DNA of 64,000 nucleotides from Micromonospora sp. RP3T (lineage in GTDB: Bacteria > Actinomycetota > Actinomycetes > Mycobacteriales > Micromonosporaceae). The position numbers and the translations under genes were made by a program. Shown here piece by piece: positions 51,508-59,793 of the stretch. The notes below the pieces were generated by a model. The model searched no databases, was not told the DNA's origin, and was given only the letters and a program-made list of their open reading frames with translations. The stretch is taken from positions 1-64,000 of the forward strand of contig NZ_PYPS01000041.1 in assembly GCF_003027925.1 (NCBI RefSeq). Reading direction: 5' to 3'. Each line of letters starts with the position of its first letter. Position 1 is the stretch's first letter.

Positions 51508-53319
51508 TCACGCGCCGGGCACCCGCCACAGCCAGACGTCCTCGACCCGTTCCGGCGGGCCGAGCAGCGCGGTGGCGGTGCGGCGCAACGCCTCCTCGTC
51601 GACGTCGTACTTGGCGCCGTGCACCCGGTCGGCCAGCACCACCACCCGCACCCCCCAGTACCGCAGGTCGGCCCGGGACTCCTCGATGCTGCCCTCGGTG
51701 ATGATCGGCACCAGCCCGGTCCGCCCGGCCTGGTCCATCAGCGTGTCGAAGGTGCGCGGCACCGGGCCGATCCGGCCCCGGCCGTCCGGGCCGCCCGGGC
51801 CGAGGAAGAAGCCGGCCGGGATGCGGAACTCGCCCTGCCGGTGGGCCAGCGCGTACGCCTGCCAGCGTTGCCCGTCCGGGTAGACGTCGACGGTCAGCGG
51901 CAGCGGCGTGAGCACCCCGTCGGGCGGGACGTGGCGCTGCCAGGCCCCGGTGGTGATGAACGCCGGGACCGGCTCGCGGACGCTGGTGAGCAGCGGGGTG
52001 GGCAGCAGCGGCAGCAGCGCGGCGACGAATCCGACGACCCAGGCCGCGCCGGTCACCCGCCGCCGGGGCGGCCGGGCGCGCAGCGTGTCGATCGCGTACG
52101 CCAGCAGCAGCCCGATCACCGGCGCGACGACGAGCGCCAGCCGGGACGGCAGCGCCGCGTTGACCACCGGCAGGTTGTCCAGCACCCCGAACGGCAGCAG
52201 TTGGTCGGTGCGCCTGCCGTTCCACTTCGCCGTCGGCCCCCAGGAGAGCACCGCGAAGACCACCGCGGTCACGCCGAGCGCGAGCAGCGTGGCCTGGAAC
52301 GCCCGGTCGGCGCGTCGCCAGAGCAACGCGAAGCAGACGACCGCGAGCAGCAGCAGCGGCACGCCGAAGAACGAGTTCTCCTCGGTCGGGTTGGGCGCCA
52401 GCGACGTGCCGAACCCGGCCCAGCCGGCGAGCGACCGGCGCGGGTACGACAGGTACGCGGCGATGTCCTCGGAGTGGATCAGCGGGTCGAAGCCGGTGCC
52501 GTGGAAGCGCTGCGGCCCGGCGAAGTGCAGCCAGAGCGGGTACGCCAGCAGCACGCCGGCCACCAGCGCGGTCACCCCCAGCCCGGCCGCCATCCGGGGC
52601 AGCGCGGCCCGGGCCTCCACGCGCCGGGCCGGGTGCAGCGCCCAGACCAGCAGGAACACGGCGAGCGCCAGCGCGGTGAAGAACAGCCCCTCGGCGGCGA
52701 TCGAGAACGCGACGGCCACCAGCAGCCCGAGCACGATCCCACCGGTGACCGCGCGGCCGGGTCGGCGCAGCCGGAACACGCCCCAGATCAGCAGCGGCAC
52801 CAGCCAGCCGGCGGTCCAGTTCAGGTGCGCGTTGGCGTGCGACACCATCGCCGGGCAGTAGGCGATGAACAACGCCCCCACCCCGGCGGCCAGCCGGCTG
52901 CCGACCAGGTGCCGGCTGAGCAGCCAGTACCAGGCCACCGCCGTGGCGGCCAGGTTGAGCGTGAGGATCACCAGGAACGTCGCGGGCGGCCCGATGAGGT
53001 ACGTCAGCGGCGCGAAGACCGCCGCGTACACGGTGATCGAGGTGTTGACCGCGAGGTTCACCCCGTCCGGGACGTTGATCAGGTGGGTGAAGAGCGGGTT
53101 CTGGCCGTGGGTCAGCGCGTGCCCGCCGAAGGCCAGCAGCCACTCGAACAGCGCCTGGTCGCTGGAGTTGACGGTGATCGTGCGGGTGTTCGGGTCCCGC
53201 CACATGCCGCTGGTGACCCAGAGCGCCAGCGCGACCGCGGCGAGTGTCACCAGCAGGTCGGCGCGCCGGTCGCGGGCGGCGGTGGCGGGCGGCGGGTCGG
53301 CGACCGGGGAGGACGGCAC
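51508..53319 (-). CDS. Large polytopic membrane protein, GT-C-like
   Basis: 603 residues with about twelve membrane segments and a soluble C-terminal part (about 460-603). The first extracellular loop contains NTRTITVNSSDQALFEWLL and NVPDGVNLAVNTS, common in actinobacterial proteins annotated as putative glycosyltransferases. No donor motif can be proven. GTG 53319 is chosen; the longer frame adds 34 non-conserved residues. It lies just upstream of lipB on the same strand (52 bp) but lipB has its own promoter hexamer. Confidence 0.65.
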   Translation of the reverse strand: MPSSPVADPPPATAARDRRADLLVTLAAVALALWVTSGMWRDPNTRTITVNSSDQALFEWLLAFGGHALTHGQNPLFTHLINVPDGVNLAVNTSITVYAAVFAPLTYLIGPPATFLVILTLNLAATAVAWYWLLSRHLVGSRLAAGVGALFIAYCPAMVSHANAHLNWTAGWLVPLLIWGVFRLRRPGRAVTGGIVLGLLVAVAFSIAAEGLFFTALALAVFLLVWALHPARRVEARAALPRMAAGLGVTALVAGVLLAYPLWLHFAGPQRFHGTGFDPLIHSEDIAAYLSYPRRSLAGWAGFGTSLAPNPTEENSFFGVPLLLLAVVCFALLWRRADRAFQATLLALGVTAVVFAVLSWGPTAKWNGRRTDQLLPFGVLDNLPVVNAALPSRLALVVAPVIGLLLAYAIDTLRARPPRRRVTGAAWVVGFVAALLPLLPTPLLTSVREPVPAFITTGAWQRHVPPDGVLTPLPLTVDVYPDGQRWQAYALAHRQGEFRIPAGFFLGPGGPDGRGRIGPVPRTFDTLMDQAGRTGLVPIITEGSIEESRADLRYWGVRVVVLADRVHGAKYDVDEEALRRTATALLGPPERVEDVWLWRVPGA

Positions 53320-53465
53320 GCAGCGGACGTTACCAACCGGACCCGGGCACACCGCCCGGACGGTGAATGTGTGACCGACAGCCATTCCCGTCGATGAAAC
53401 ACGGACGTAACGTTCCGGCAACTCGGAGAGTGACCCAGTTCACATTCCATGATCGGGAGGTCCTC

Positions 53466-54698
53466 GTGTCCCGCTCCTCATCCCTCATCACCCGCCTCGC
53501 CGGGGCGGCGACCGGGGTCGTGCTGGCCGCGGCCGGCGTCCTGACCGCCGCGCTGCCCGCGCAGGCCGCTTCGCTGACCCAGGTCACCGGCTTCGGCTCC
53601 AACCCCGGCAACCTGGCCATGTACGCCTACCGGCCGGACGGCCTGCCCGGCAACGCGCCGGCCGTGGTGCTGCTGCACGGCTGCACCCAGAACGCCTCGA
53701 CCTACTTCACCAACTCCGGCTGGCAGAAGTACGCCGACCAGTGGAAGTTCGCGCTGATCGTGCCGCAGCAGCCGAGCGGCAACAACGCCAACTCCTGCTT
53801 CAACTGGTTCGAGACCGGTGACACCGCCCGGGGCCAGGGCGAGGCGCTGTCGGTCAAGCAGATGGTCGACTACGCGAGGACCACCTACGGCACCGACGCC
53901 GGCCGCGTCTACGTCAGCGGGCTCTCCGCCGGCGCCGCGATGAGCGCCGTCATGCTCGCCACCTACCCGGACGTGTTCGCCGCCGGGTCGATCATCGCCG
54001 GTCTCCCGTACCGCTGCGCCACCAGCACCACGAGCGCGTACAGCTGCATGAACCCGGGCGTGGACAAGACCCCGGCGCAGTGGGGCGACCTGGTCCGCAA
54101 CGCGTACCCCGGCTACGCCGGCAAGCGGCCCCGGGTGGCCGTCTGGCACGGCACCAGCGACTACACGGTCAACGTGGCCAACGCGACCGAGTCGCGGGAC
54201 CAGTGGACCAACGTGCTCGGCGTGTCGGCGACCCCGACCAGCACCTCGTCGCTGCCGGGCGGCACCAGCCTGGAGGTCTACGGCAGCGACCAGGTCCGCG
54301 TCTACCGGGTCTCCGGCATGGGCCACGGCACCCCGGTCGACCCGGGCTCGGCGGCGGACCAGTGCGGCACCGCCGGGGCGTACTTCCTGGACACCATCTG
54401 CTCGACGTACCGTGACGCGCTCTTCTTCGGGCTGGGCGGCGGCGGCACGCCGAGCCCGACCCCGACGGCGACCGCGACCGCCTCGCCCACCCCGACCGCG
54501 TCACCCTCGCCGACGCCGACCACCGCGCCGGTCTGCGTCACCGCCAGCAACTACGCGCACGTCACCGCCGGCCGCGCCTACCAGTCCGGCGGGTACGCCT
54601 ACGCGCTCGGCAGCGGCCAGCGAATGGGCCTCTACAACACCTTCTACACGACGTCGCTGAAGCAGACCGGCCCCGCTTACTGGGTCATCGGCTGCTGA
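53466..54698 (+). CDS. Secreted PHB-depolymerase-type esterase with C-terminal domain
   Basis: 410 residues. Signal peptide to about residue 35 (LPAQA). The esterase domain (about 36-320) is of the LpqC/PHB-depolymerase class. VLLHGCTQNASTY forms the oxyanion region, the nucleophile Ser is in GLSAGAAM, Asp is in HGTSDY and His is in GMGHGTP. A Pro/Thr linker (TPTATATASPTP) leads to a C-terminal 55-residue domain beginning CVTASNYAHV, frequent on exported actinobacterial hydrolases. Likely substrates are polyhydroxyalkanoate or feruloyl/acetyl esters on plant polymers. GTG 53466 has GGGAGG upstream. Confidence 0.88.
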   Translation: MSRSSSLITRLAGAATGVVLAAAGVLTAALPAQAASLTQVTGFGSNPGNLAMYAYRPDGLPGNAPAVVLLHGCTQNASTYFTNSGWQKYADQWKFALIVPQQPSGNNANSCFNWFETGDTARGQGEALSVKQMVDYARTTYGTDAGRVYVSGLSAGAAMSAVMLATYPDVFAAGSIIAGLPYRCATSTTSAYSCMNPGVDKTPAQWGDLVRNAYPGYAGKRPRVAVWHGTSDYTVNVANATESRDQWTNVLGVSATPTSTSSLPGGTSLEVYGSDQVRVYRVSGMGHGTPVDPGSAADQCGTAGAYFLDTICSTYRDALFFGLGGGGTPSPTPTATATASPTPTASPSPTPTTAPVCVTASNYAHVTAGRAYQSGGYAYALGSGQRMGLYNTFYTTSLKQTGPAYWVIGC

Positions 54699-54701
54699 CC
54701 G

Positions 54702-54761
54702 ATGCAAGGAGGGGCCCCCGCTTAACGCCTCCGGTAGAGGCGGGGGCCCCGCTTAACACCT
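54702..54761. repeat. Dispersed GC-rich repeat, copy E
   Basis: GCAAGGAGGGGCCCCCGCTTAAC and CGGGGGCCCCGCTTAACACC arms around GCCTCCGGTAGAGG. Between converging esterase and TIGR01777 genes. Confidence 0.8.
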
Positions 54762-54781
54762 ACCAGCAGCTCGCGCCGCCC

Positions 54782-55681
54782 TCAGCCGGCGAGGGCGGCG
54801 TGCAGCGCGCCCGGCAGGTCCGGGTGGGTCCAGGTGAAGCCGGCCTTCCCCAGCACCCCGGGCAGCACGCGGGTGCTGGTGAGCGCCTCCTGCGCGAAAC
54901 CGCCGAGGGCCACCTTCAACGCCAGCGCCGGGATCGGCATGATCGCCGGCCGGTGCAACTGACGGGCCAGCTCCCGGGTGAACTCGGCGTTGGTGACCGG
55001 CGCCGGACCGACCACGTTCACCGGGCCGGCCACGTCGTCGCGGGCCAGCAGGAACGCGGTCGCGTCCAGCCAGTCCGGCATCGAGATCCACGGCACCCAC
55101 TGCCGGCCGTTGCCCAGCTTGCCGCCGACGCCCAGCCGGAACGGCAGGAGCTGCGGCTTGAGCAGGCCGCCGTCGCGGTGCAGTGGCAGCCCGGTCCGCA
55201 ACCGCACCACCCGTACGCCGGCGTCCTCGGCCGGCCGGGTCGCCGCCTCCCAGACGCGGCAGACGTCGGCGAGGAACCCCTCGCCGGCCGGCGCGTCCTC
55301 CTCCACCGTGCGGTCCCCGGTGTTGCCGTACCAGCCGACCGCGGAGGAGTTCAGCAGCGCCGCCGGCCGGTCCGCGGCGGGCAGGCCGGCGATCGTGATG
55401 GCGAGCGTGGAGGTGCTGTCCACCCGGCTGGTCCGGATCAGCTTCTTGTAGTCGTCGTTCCAGCGCTTGTCACCCACCCCCGCGCCGGCCAGGTTCACCA
55501 CCGCGTCGGCGTCCGCGACCAGTTGCGGGTCGAGCTGCGCGGCGGACGGATTCCACTGCCGCTCGTCAGCGGTGCGCGGCGGGCGGCGGACCAGGCGGGT
55601 GACCTGGTGCCCGTCGGCGGTGAGCCGGTCGACCAGTCGGGTGCCGAGGAAGCCGGACACGCCGGCCATGAGGATCCGCAT
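54782..55681 (-). CDS. TIGR01777 family nucleotide-sugar-epimerase-like protein
   Basis: 299 residues. Rossmann loop MRILMAGVSGFLGTRLVDRL, then NLAGAGVGDKRWNDDYKKLIRTSRVDST and the C-terminal DUF1731 segment with RVLPGVLGKAGFTWTHPDL. This is the YfcH/TIGR01777 family; in actinobacteria it is typically encoded between sucB and lipB. NAD(P)-dependent, substrate unknown. ATG 55681 starts the conserved core. Confidence 0.88.
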   Translation of the reverse strand: MRILMAGVSGFLGTRLVDRLTADGHQVTRLVRRPPRTADERQWNPSAAQLDPQLVADADAVVNLAGAGVGDKRWNDDYKKLIRTSRVDSTSTLAITIAGLPAADRPAALLNSSAVGWYGNTGDRTVEEDAPAGEGFLADVCRVWEAATRPAEDAGVRVVRLRTGLPLHRDGGLLKPQLLPFRLGVGGKLGNGRQWVPWISMPDWLDATAFLLARDDVAGPVNVVGPAPVTNAEFTRELARQLHRPAIMPIPALALKVALGGFAQEALTSTRVLPGVLGKAGFTWTHPDLPGALHAALAG

Positions 55682-55774
55682 ACTCACATCTTCGGGTACG
55701 CGACGCGATCCGGATGCGTGGAGCGAAATCACTCACGCGTCACGCCCGCCGCGCACCTGATCGAACCCGGAACG

Positions 55775-56197
55775 TCAGCCGGCCGGCCGACTGACTGGGC
55801 GAACAGCTACCAGCTCGTCCAGCCCGACGAAGTCGGCGGGATTGGTGGTGTAGAGAGGAAGGGCGTTGGCATGCGCGACGGAAGCGATCATCAGGTCAGC
55901 CACTCGGCGGCGGGTCCCACGCCCGGCAGCACGCACGGCTGCGGAGATCAGGCCGAAAGCCCGTGCTGCCTCCGCGTCGAACACAAGCGGCTCGAAAATG
56001 GCCTCGACATGCTGCAACACGCTCATCCGGCGGGCCCGCTCACCGGGGTCGTCGGTGTGATGCGGGCCGGCCGAGAGTTCCGCAAGGGTGACCGCGCTGA
56101 TCACCATCTCGTCGGGTAGCTCCGATGCGACCAGGGCGCTCAGATGGATGACGATGTTGGTGTCGATCAAGCCCCGGACGGAGTTCTCACCAGTCAC
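55775..56197 (-). CDS. vapC: VapC-type PIN-domain toxin
   Basis: 140 residues. PIN ribonuclease acidic residues: Asp in LIDTNIVIHL, Glu in VTLAELSAG, Asp in VADLMIASVAHANALPLYTTNPADF. Such toxins cleave tRNA or rRNA. GTG 56197 overlaps the antitoxin's 3' end by 11 bp, giving coupled translation with the antitoxin first, the usual order. Active residues look intact. Confidence 0.88.
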   Translation of the reverse strand: MTGENSVRGLIDTNIVIHLSALVASELPDEMVISAVTLAELSAGPHHTDDPGERARRMSVLQHVEAIFEPLVFDAEAARAFGLISAAVRAAGRGTRRRVADLMIASVAHANALPLYTTNPADFVGLDELVAVRPVSRPAG

Positions 56198-56456
56198 GAC
56201 TGAGGAGGTCCTGGTCGATCGCGGCATCGAGGTCAGCCCGCAGCCGTGCCTCGTCGAGCCGGGGGGCGCTGGCAAAGGTCGCGAGCACCTCGGCTCTGGG
56301 TACGAACATGCGCCGCCGGATCGGAATCAACCGCCCGATCGGCGTGCCGTTGCGAGTGATCGTGAAGGATTCGCCGCGCTCCACCCCGCGCATGATGGCG
56401 CCGGAGTCGTTTCGCAGCTCACGTTGAGTGATCTCTCGATGGGCGTGCTCAGCCAC
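56187..56456 (-). CDS. vapB: Phd/YefM-type antitoxin of VapC
   Basis: 89 residues. The DNA-binding N-terminus (REITQRELRNDSGAIMRGVERGESFTITRNGTPIGRLIPI) is the Phd/YefM fold. The acidic C-terminus (DEARLRADLDAAIDQDLLSRDW) would wrap the toxin. Autoregulation is expected from the family. ATG 56456; a TTCTATCCCAC A/T-containing stretch lies just upstream. Confidence 0.88.
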   Translation of the reverse strand: MAEHAHREITQRELRNDSGAIMRGVERGESFTITRNGTPIGRLIPIRRRMFVPRAEVLATFASAPRLDEARLRADLDAAIDQDLLSRDW

Positions 56457-56574
56457 GCCGAGATTCTATCCCACATGTGCTACGAAGTGCTACACGGTGC
56501 GCAGGCGGTAGTCGGCGCGGCGCGGTGTCGCACGGGCATGTCGCGCCCGCAGCCGAGACGCCTCGGCCCGCGGT

Positions 56575-56612
56575 GTATGCCTCAGCGTCATAATCATGAC
56601 GCTGAGGCATAC
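56575..56612. other. Perfect 17-bp inverted repeat
   Basis: GTATGCCTCAGCGTCAT (56575-56591), AATC, ATGACGCTGAGGCATAC (56596-56612). It lies between the 3' end of the aldo-keto reductase gene and the vapBC promoter region, in an otherwise empty 298-base gap. It could be a terminator or a regulator's operator. Confidence 0.7.
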
Positions 56613-56754
56613 CGCATTCGACAAGACATGTCTCCCGTCCGCGACACGCCCGGCCCCGAGGCGGTCCGCGCGCACTCCCGGTGCGGCCGTCGATGGCCGC
56701 CCGCAGGATGTCGCCCTGGCCCGGGTGCCGGGCGTACCCGTCACCCCGCCGCGC

Positions 56755-57765
56755 TCACGCGGTCGCCGGGGTGCTGCGCAGGTCGGCGAGAAGACGCTCC
56801 ACCTCGGCGAACGTCGCCTCCGGCAGCGGCCCGTGCGCCAGTGCGCCGAGGTTTTCCCCGGCCTGGTCGACGGTCCGGCAGCCGGGGATCGGCAGCGTCA
56901 GCGGGCTGCGGGCGAGCAGCCAGCCAAGCGCGCCCTGGGCGAGCGTACGACCGTCGGCGGTGAGCGCCTCCCGGACCCGGGCCACCCGGTCGGCCCACTC
57001 GGCGCGCGGGACGCCGTCGCTGAACCAGTCCAGCCACTCGGGCGCCACCCCGCGCACGTCGTCCCCACCGCGGGCGGTCGGCGTGTCCTGGTACTTGGCG
57101 GTGAGCAGCCCCATCGCCAGCGGGCCGCGGTTCAGGCTGGCCAGGTCGAACTCCGCGCAGACCGCGAGCATCGCGGCGTTGTCCCGCAGCACCGACTGGT
57201 CGTGCTGGATCGCCGCGCAGTGCCGGCCGGCCTCGGCGAACGCGCGCGCCGAGGCGGGGTCGTCGGTGCTCCACCCGTACGCCCGGATCTTCCCCTCACC
57301 GACCAGCTCCTCCAGCGTCTCGACCAGATCCAGCGCCTGCGGCACCGGCAGGCCGCCCAGGTGCAGCTGGTAGAGGTCGACGTGGTCGGTGCCGAGCCGG
57401 CGCAGCGAGCCCTCCAGGCTGCGCCGCGCGTACCCCGGGCTGCCGTCCTCGCCGGTGGCCTGTCGGGTCGCCTCGTCCGTGGGGTAACCGAACTTGGTGG
57501 CGATCACCGCCCGGTCCCGGCGGCCGGCGAGGGCCCGGCCGAGCACCCGCTCGCTGTGCCCGGCCCCGTAGTTGCTGGAGGTGTCGAAGAGGGTCGCGCC
57601 CAGCTCCAGCGCCCGGTGGATGGTACGGACCGACTCGTCGTCGTCCACCTCGCCCCAGCCGAGAGGCTGGGTGCCCGCCCAGAGCGGGCCGCCGATCGCC
57701 CAGCAGCCCATGCCGATCGCGCTCACCTCGATGCCGCTGCGGCCCAACCGTCGTGTCGTCGTCAT
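56755..57765 (-). CDS. Aldo/keto reductase
   Basis: 336 residues, TIM-barrel NADPH-dependent reductase. Catalytic Asp and Tyr in LFDTSSNYGAGHSERVLG, Lys in AVIATKFGYP, His in DLYQLHLGG. The C-terminal cofactor loop reads PLTLPIPGCRTVDQAGENL. Substrate unknown. ATG 57765 is 6 nt from GACACT, so probably leaderless. It lies 4 bp downstream of the LLM oxidoreductase gene on the same strand. Confidence 0.87.
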   Translation of the reverse strand: MTTTRRLGRSGIEVSAIGMGCWAIGGPLWAGTQPLGWGEVDDDESVRTIHRALELGATLFDTSSNYGAGHSERVLGRALAGRRDRAVIATKFGYPTDEATRQATGEDGSPGYARRSLEGSLRRLGTDHVDLYQLHLGGLPVPQALDLVETLEELVGEGKIRAYGWSTDDPASARAFAEAGRHCAAIQHDQSVLRDNAAMLAVCAEFDLASLNRGPLAMGLLTAKYQDTPTARGGDDVRGVAPEWLDWFSDGVPRAEWADRVARVREALTADGRTLAQGALGWLLARSPLTLPIPGCRTVDQAGENLGALAHGPLPEATFAEVERLLADLRSTPATA

Positions 57766-57769
57766 GGGA

Positions 57770-58723
57770 TCAGTGTCCGGTCTCGAGTGCGCTCGAAGTC
57801 GACCCGTTTTCGACCAGCCGGGGCAGCAGCGGGGCGATCTCGTCGACCGCTCCGGCGCGTACCACGAAGCGGGTGACGCCCCAGCGGCGCCGGTGCCCGG
57901 CCACCGCCGCGACGATCTCGTCGGCGGTGCCGATCAGCACGAACGGGGTGGCCAGCACCTCCGCCGGGGTGAGGCCGGTCTCGGCGGCCGTCCCGGCGGC
58001 GACCGCCTCGGCGTCGTCGGTGATCGCGACGTGCTGGACCAGCGCCTCCAGGGCCGGCGGTGTGTGCCGACCGGCAGCGCCGGCCGCCACGTGGGCGAGT
58101 TGCGCGTCGAGCTGGTCGGCCCGCCACCGCACCTCGTGCGCGTGCCCGTCCGCCAGCGTGCGCCCGAAGCCGGTCAGGCCGACCACGTCGGCGTGCGCGC
58201 CGGCCCACCGCAGCAGCGTGGAGTTGGCGGTGCCCAGGGTGAGCGGGATCCGGTCCTGGACCGGCCGCGGATCGTCGAGGCGGGCGGCGTACGCGGCCAG
58301 CTCGGGTGTGTCCACGGTGACCTCGTCGCCGGCCAGCAGCGCCCGGACCGCCTCGGCCACCGCCACACAGCGACGGACCCGGCCCGCGACGTCGGGACGC
58401 TCGCGCCCCACCGCGCGCCACTCGCCCGGCGTGTGCCCGGCGCCCAGGCCGAGCCGCGCCCGGCCACCGGAGATCACGTCCAGGGTGGCCACCTCGGTGG
58501 CGAGCAGCATCGGCTCCCGGACCCCGGCGTTCGACACGTACGAGCCGAGGCCCAGCGAGCCGGTCACCGCCGCGGCGGCGGCCAGCGCCACGAACGGGGC
58601 CGGGCCGAAACCCGGATGGTCGGCGGCCAGCAGCGCGTCGAAGCCGGCGGCCTCGACGGTGCGGGCCAGCTCACCCCAGCTCGCCCCGTCCGTGGGCCGG
58701 GCCTGTACGGAGAAGATCGCCAT
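57770..58723 (-). CDS. LLM-class flavin/F420-dependent oxidoreductase
   Basis: 317 residues with a bacterial-luciferase-like barrel: DALLAADHPGFGPAPFVALAAAAAVTGSLGLGSYVSN, ISGGRARLGLGAGHTPGEWRAVG. In F420-producing actinobacteria many of these use F420H2; npdG at 17708 fits that. Substrate unknown. ATG 58723 lies 6 nt from GAGACT. It precedes an aldo/keto reductase gene, suggesting a small redox operon. Confidence 0.85.
   Translation of the reverse strand: MAIFSVQARPTDGASWGELARTVEAAGFDALLAADHPGFGPAPFVALAAAAAVTGSLGLGSYVSNAGVREPMLLATEVATLDVISGGRARLGLGAGHTPGEWRAVGRERPDVAGRVRRCVAVAEAVRALLAGDEVTVDTPELAAYAARLDDPRPVQDRIPLTLGTANSTLLRWAGAHADVVGLTGFGRTLADGHAHEVRWRADQLDAQLAHVAAGAAGRHTPPALEALVQHVAITDDAEAVAAGTAAETGLTPAEVLATPFVLIGTADEIVAAVAGHRRRWGVTRFVVRAGAVDEIAPLLPRLVENGSTSSALETGH
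57772..57777 (-). promoter_or_regulatory. -10-like hexamer, leaderless aldo/keto reductase
   Basis: GACACT on the minus strand, 6 nt before ATG 57765, inside the end of the LLM gene. Confidence 0.35.
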
Positions 58724-58729
58724 CCCCCC

Positions 58730-58735
58730 AGTCTC
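58730..58735 (-). promoter_or_regulatory. -10-like hexamer, leaderless LLM oxidoreductase
   Basis: GAGACT on the minus strand, 6 nt before ATG 58723. Confidence 0.4.
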
Positions 58736-58780
58736 CGGCCCCCCGCCGCCCCCCGCGGTCCCCTTCTGCCCAGGGCCGAA

Positions 58781-58840
58781 GGTGCAAGGAGGGGCCCCCG
58801 CTTAACGCTTCGTGCATAGCAGGGGCCCCCGCTTAACAAC
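58781..58840. repeat. Dispersed GC-rich repeat, copy F
   Basis: GTGCAAGGAGGGGCCCCCGC and GGGGCCCCCGCTTAACAACC arms around TTCGTGCATAGC. It follows the 3' end of the aldo/keto reductase gene at 58842 and precedes the LLM gene. Confidence 0.8.
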
Positions 58841-58841
58841 C

Positions 58842-59720
58842 TCAGACCGCGTCGAGCCGCGCCAGGTCGGCGGCGGAGAGGCGGAGCGCGGCGGCCGCTA
58901 CGTTCTGCGCCAGGTGCGCCGGGTCGCCGGTGCCCGGGATGGCGAGCACGTTCGGGCCCCGGGCCAGCGTCCAGGCCAGCCGGACCTGGGCGGCGGTGAC
59001 GCCGTGCTCCCGCGCCACCGCGAGCACCTCCGGGTGCTCCTCGCCGATGGCCCCGGCCTCCCGCCCGCTGGTGGCGAGCGAGAAGAACGGCACGAACGCG
59101 GTGCCGTGCGCGGCGCAGTCCCGGATCAGCTCGTCGTGGATCCGGCGGTAGCCGAGGCCGTACGAGTTCTGCACGCAGACCACCGGGGCGATCGTGCGCG
59201 CCTCGGCGACCTGGTGCCGGCGTACCGCCGAGACGCCGAGGTGCCGGATCAGCCCGGCGTCGACCAGTTCGGTGAGCGCGCCGAAGTGCTCGGCCAGCGG
59301 CTCCGGCCCGTGCACCCGCAGGTTCACCACGTCCAGGTGGTCCCGGCCGAGCTGGCGCAGGTTCTCCTCGACCTGCCCGCGCAGCTGCTCCGGCCGGGCC
59401 GCCGGCAGCCACTCGCCGGACGGGTCCTTGCCCGGCCCGACCTTGGTCACGATGACCAGATCCTCCGGGTACGGCGACAGCGCCCGGTTGATCAGCTCGT
59501 TGGCCGAGCGCAACGGCGAGAAGTAGAACGCGGCCGTGTCGATGTGGTTGACGCCCAGCTCGACCGCGCGGCGCAGCACGGCGACGGCCCGGTCCCGGTC
59601 GCTCGGGCTGCCGTCGGCGTTCGCGGTCAGTCGCATCGCGCCGAAGCCGAGCCGGTTGACGGTCAGGTCGCCGAGCTGCCAGGTGCCGGCGGCGCCGGCG
59701 TGGACGGTGTCGAGGGTCAT
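58842..59720 (-). CDS. Aldo/keto reductase (YajO/oxidoreductase type)
   Basis: 292 residues. Catalytic residues in NHIDTAAFYF (Asp and Tyr of the DxxxxY pattern), Lys in VIVTKVGPG and His/Arg in VVNLRVHG. The HLGVSAV and NVLAIPGTGDPAHLAQN loops bind NADP. ATG 59720 begins the conserved core. It is not closely similar to the reductase at 56755; probably independent acquisition. Confidence 0.87.
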   Translation of the reverse strand: MTLDTVHAGAAGTWQLGDLTVNRLGFGAMRLTANADGSPSDRDRAVAVLRRAVELGVNHIDTAAFYFSPLRSANELINRALSPYPEDLVIVTKVGPGKDPSGEWLPAARPEQLRGQVEENLRQLGRDHLDVVNLRVHGPEPLAEHFGALTELVDAGLIRHLGVSAVRRHQVAEARTIAPVVCVQNSYGLGYRRIHDELIRDCAAHGTAFVPFFSLATSGREAGAIGEEHPEVLAVAREHGVTAAQVRLAWTLARGPNVLAIPGTGDPAHLAQNVAAAALRLSAADLARLDAV

Positions 59721-59793
59721 GCGGGTCCCCGTTCCTCGTGTCGAGACCCCATGGTGGGGCCGAGCGGTGACACGCAGGCCGTCCGGAAACGGT

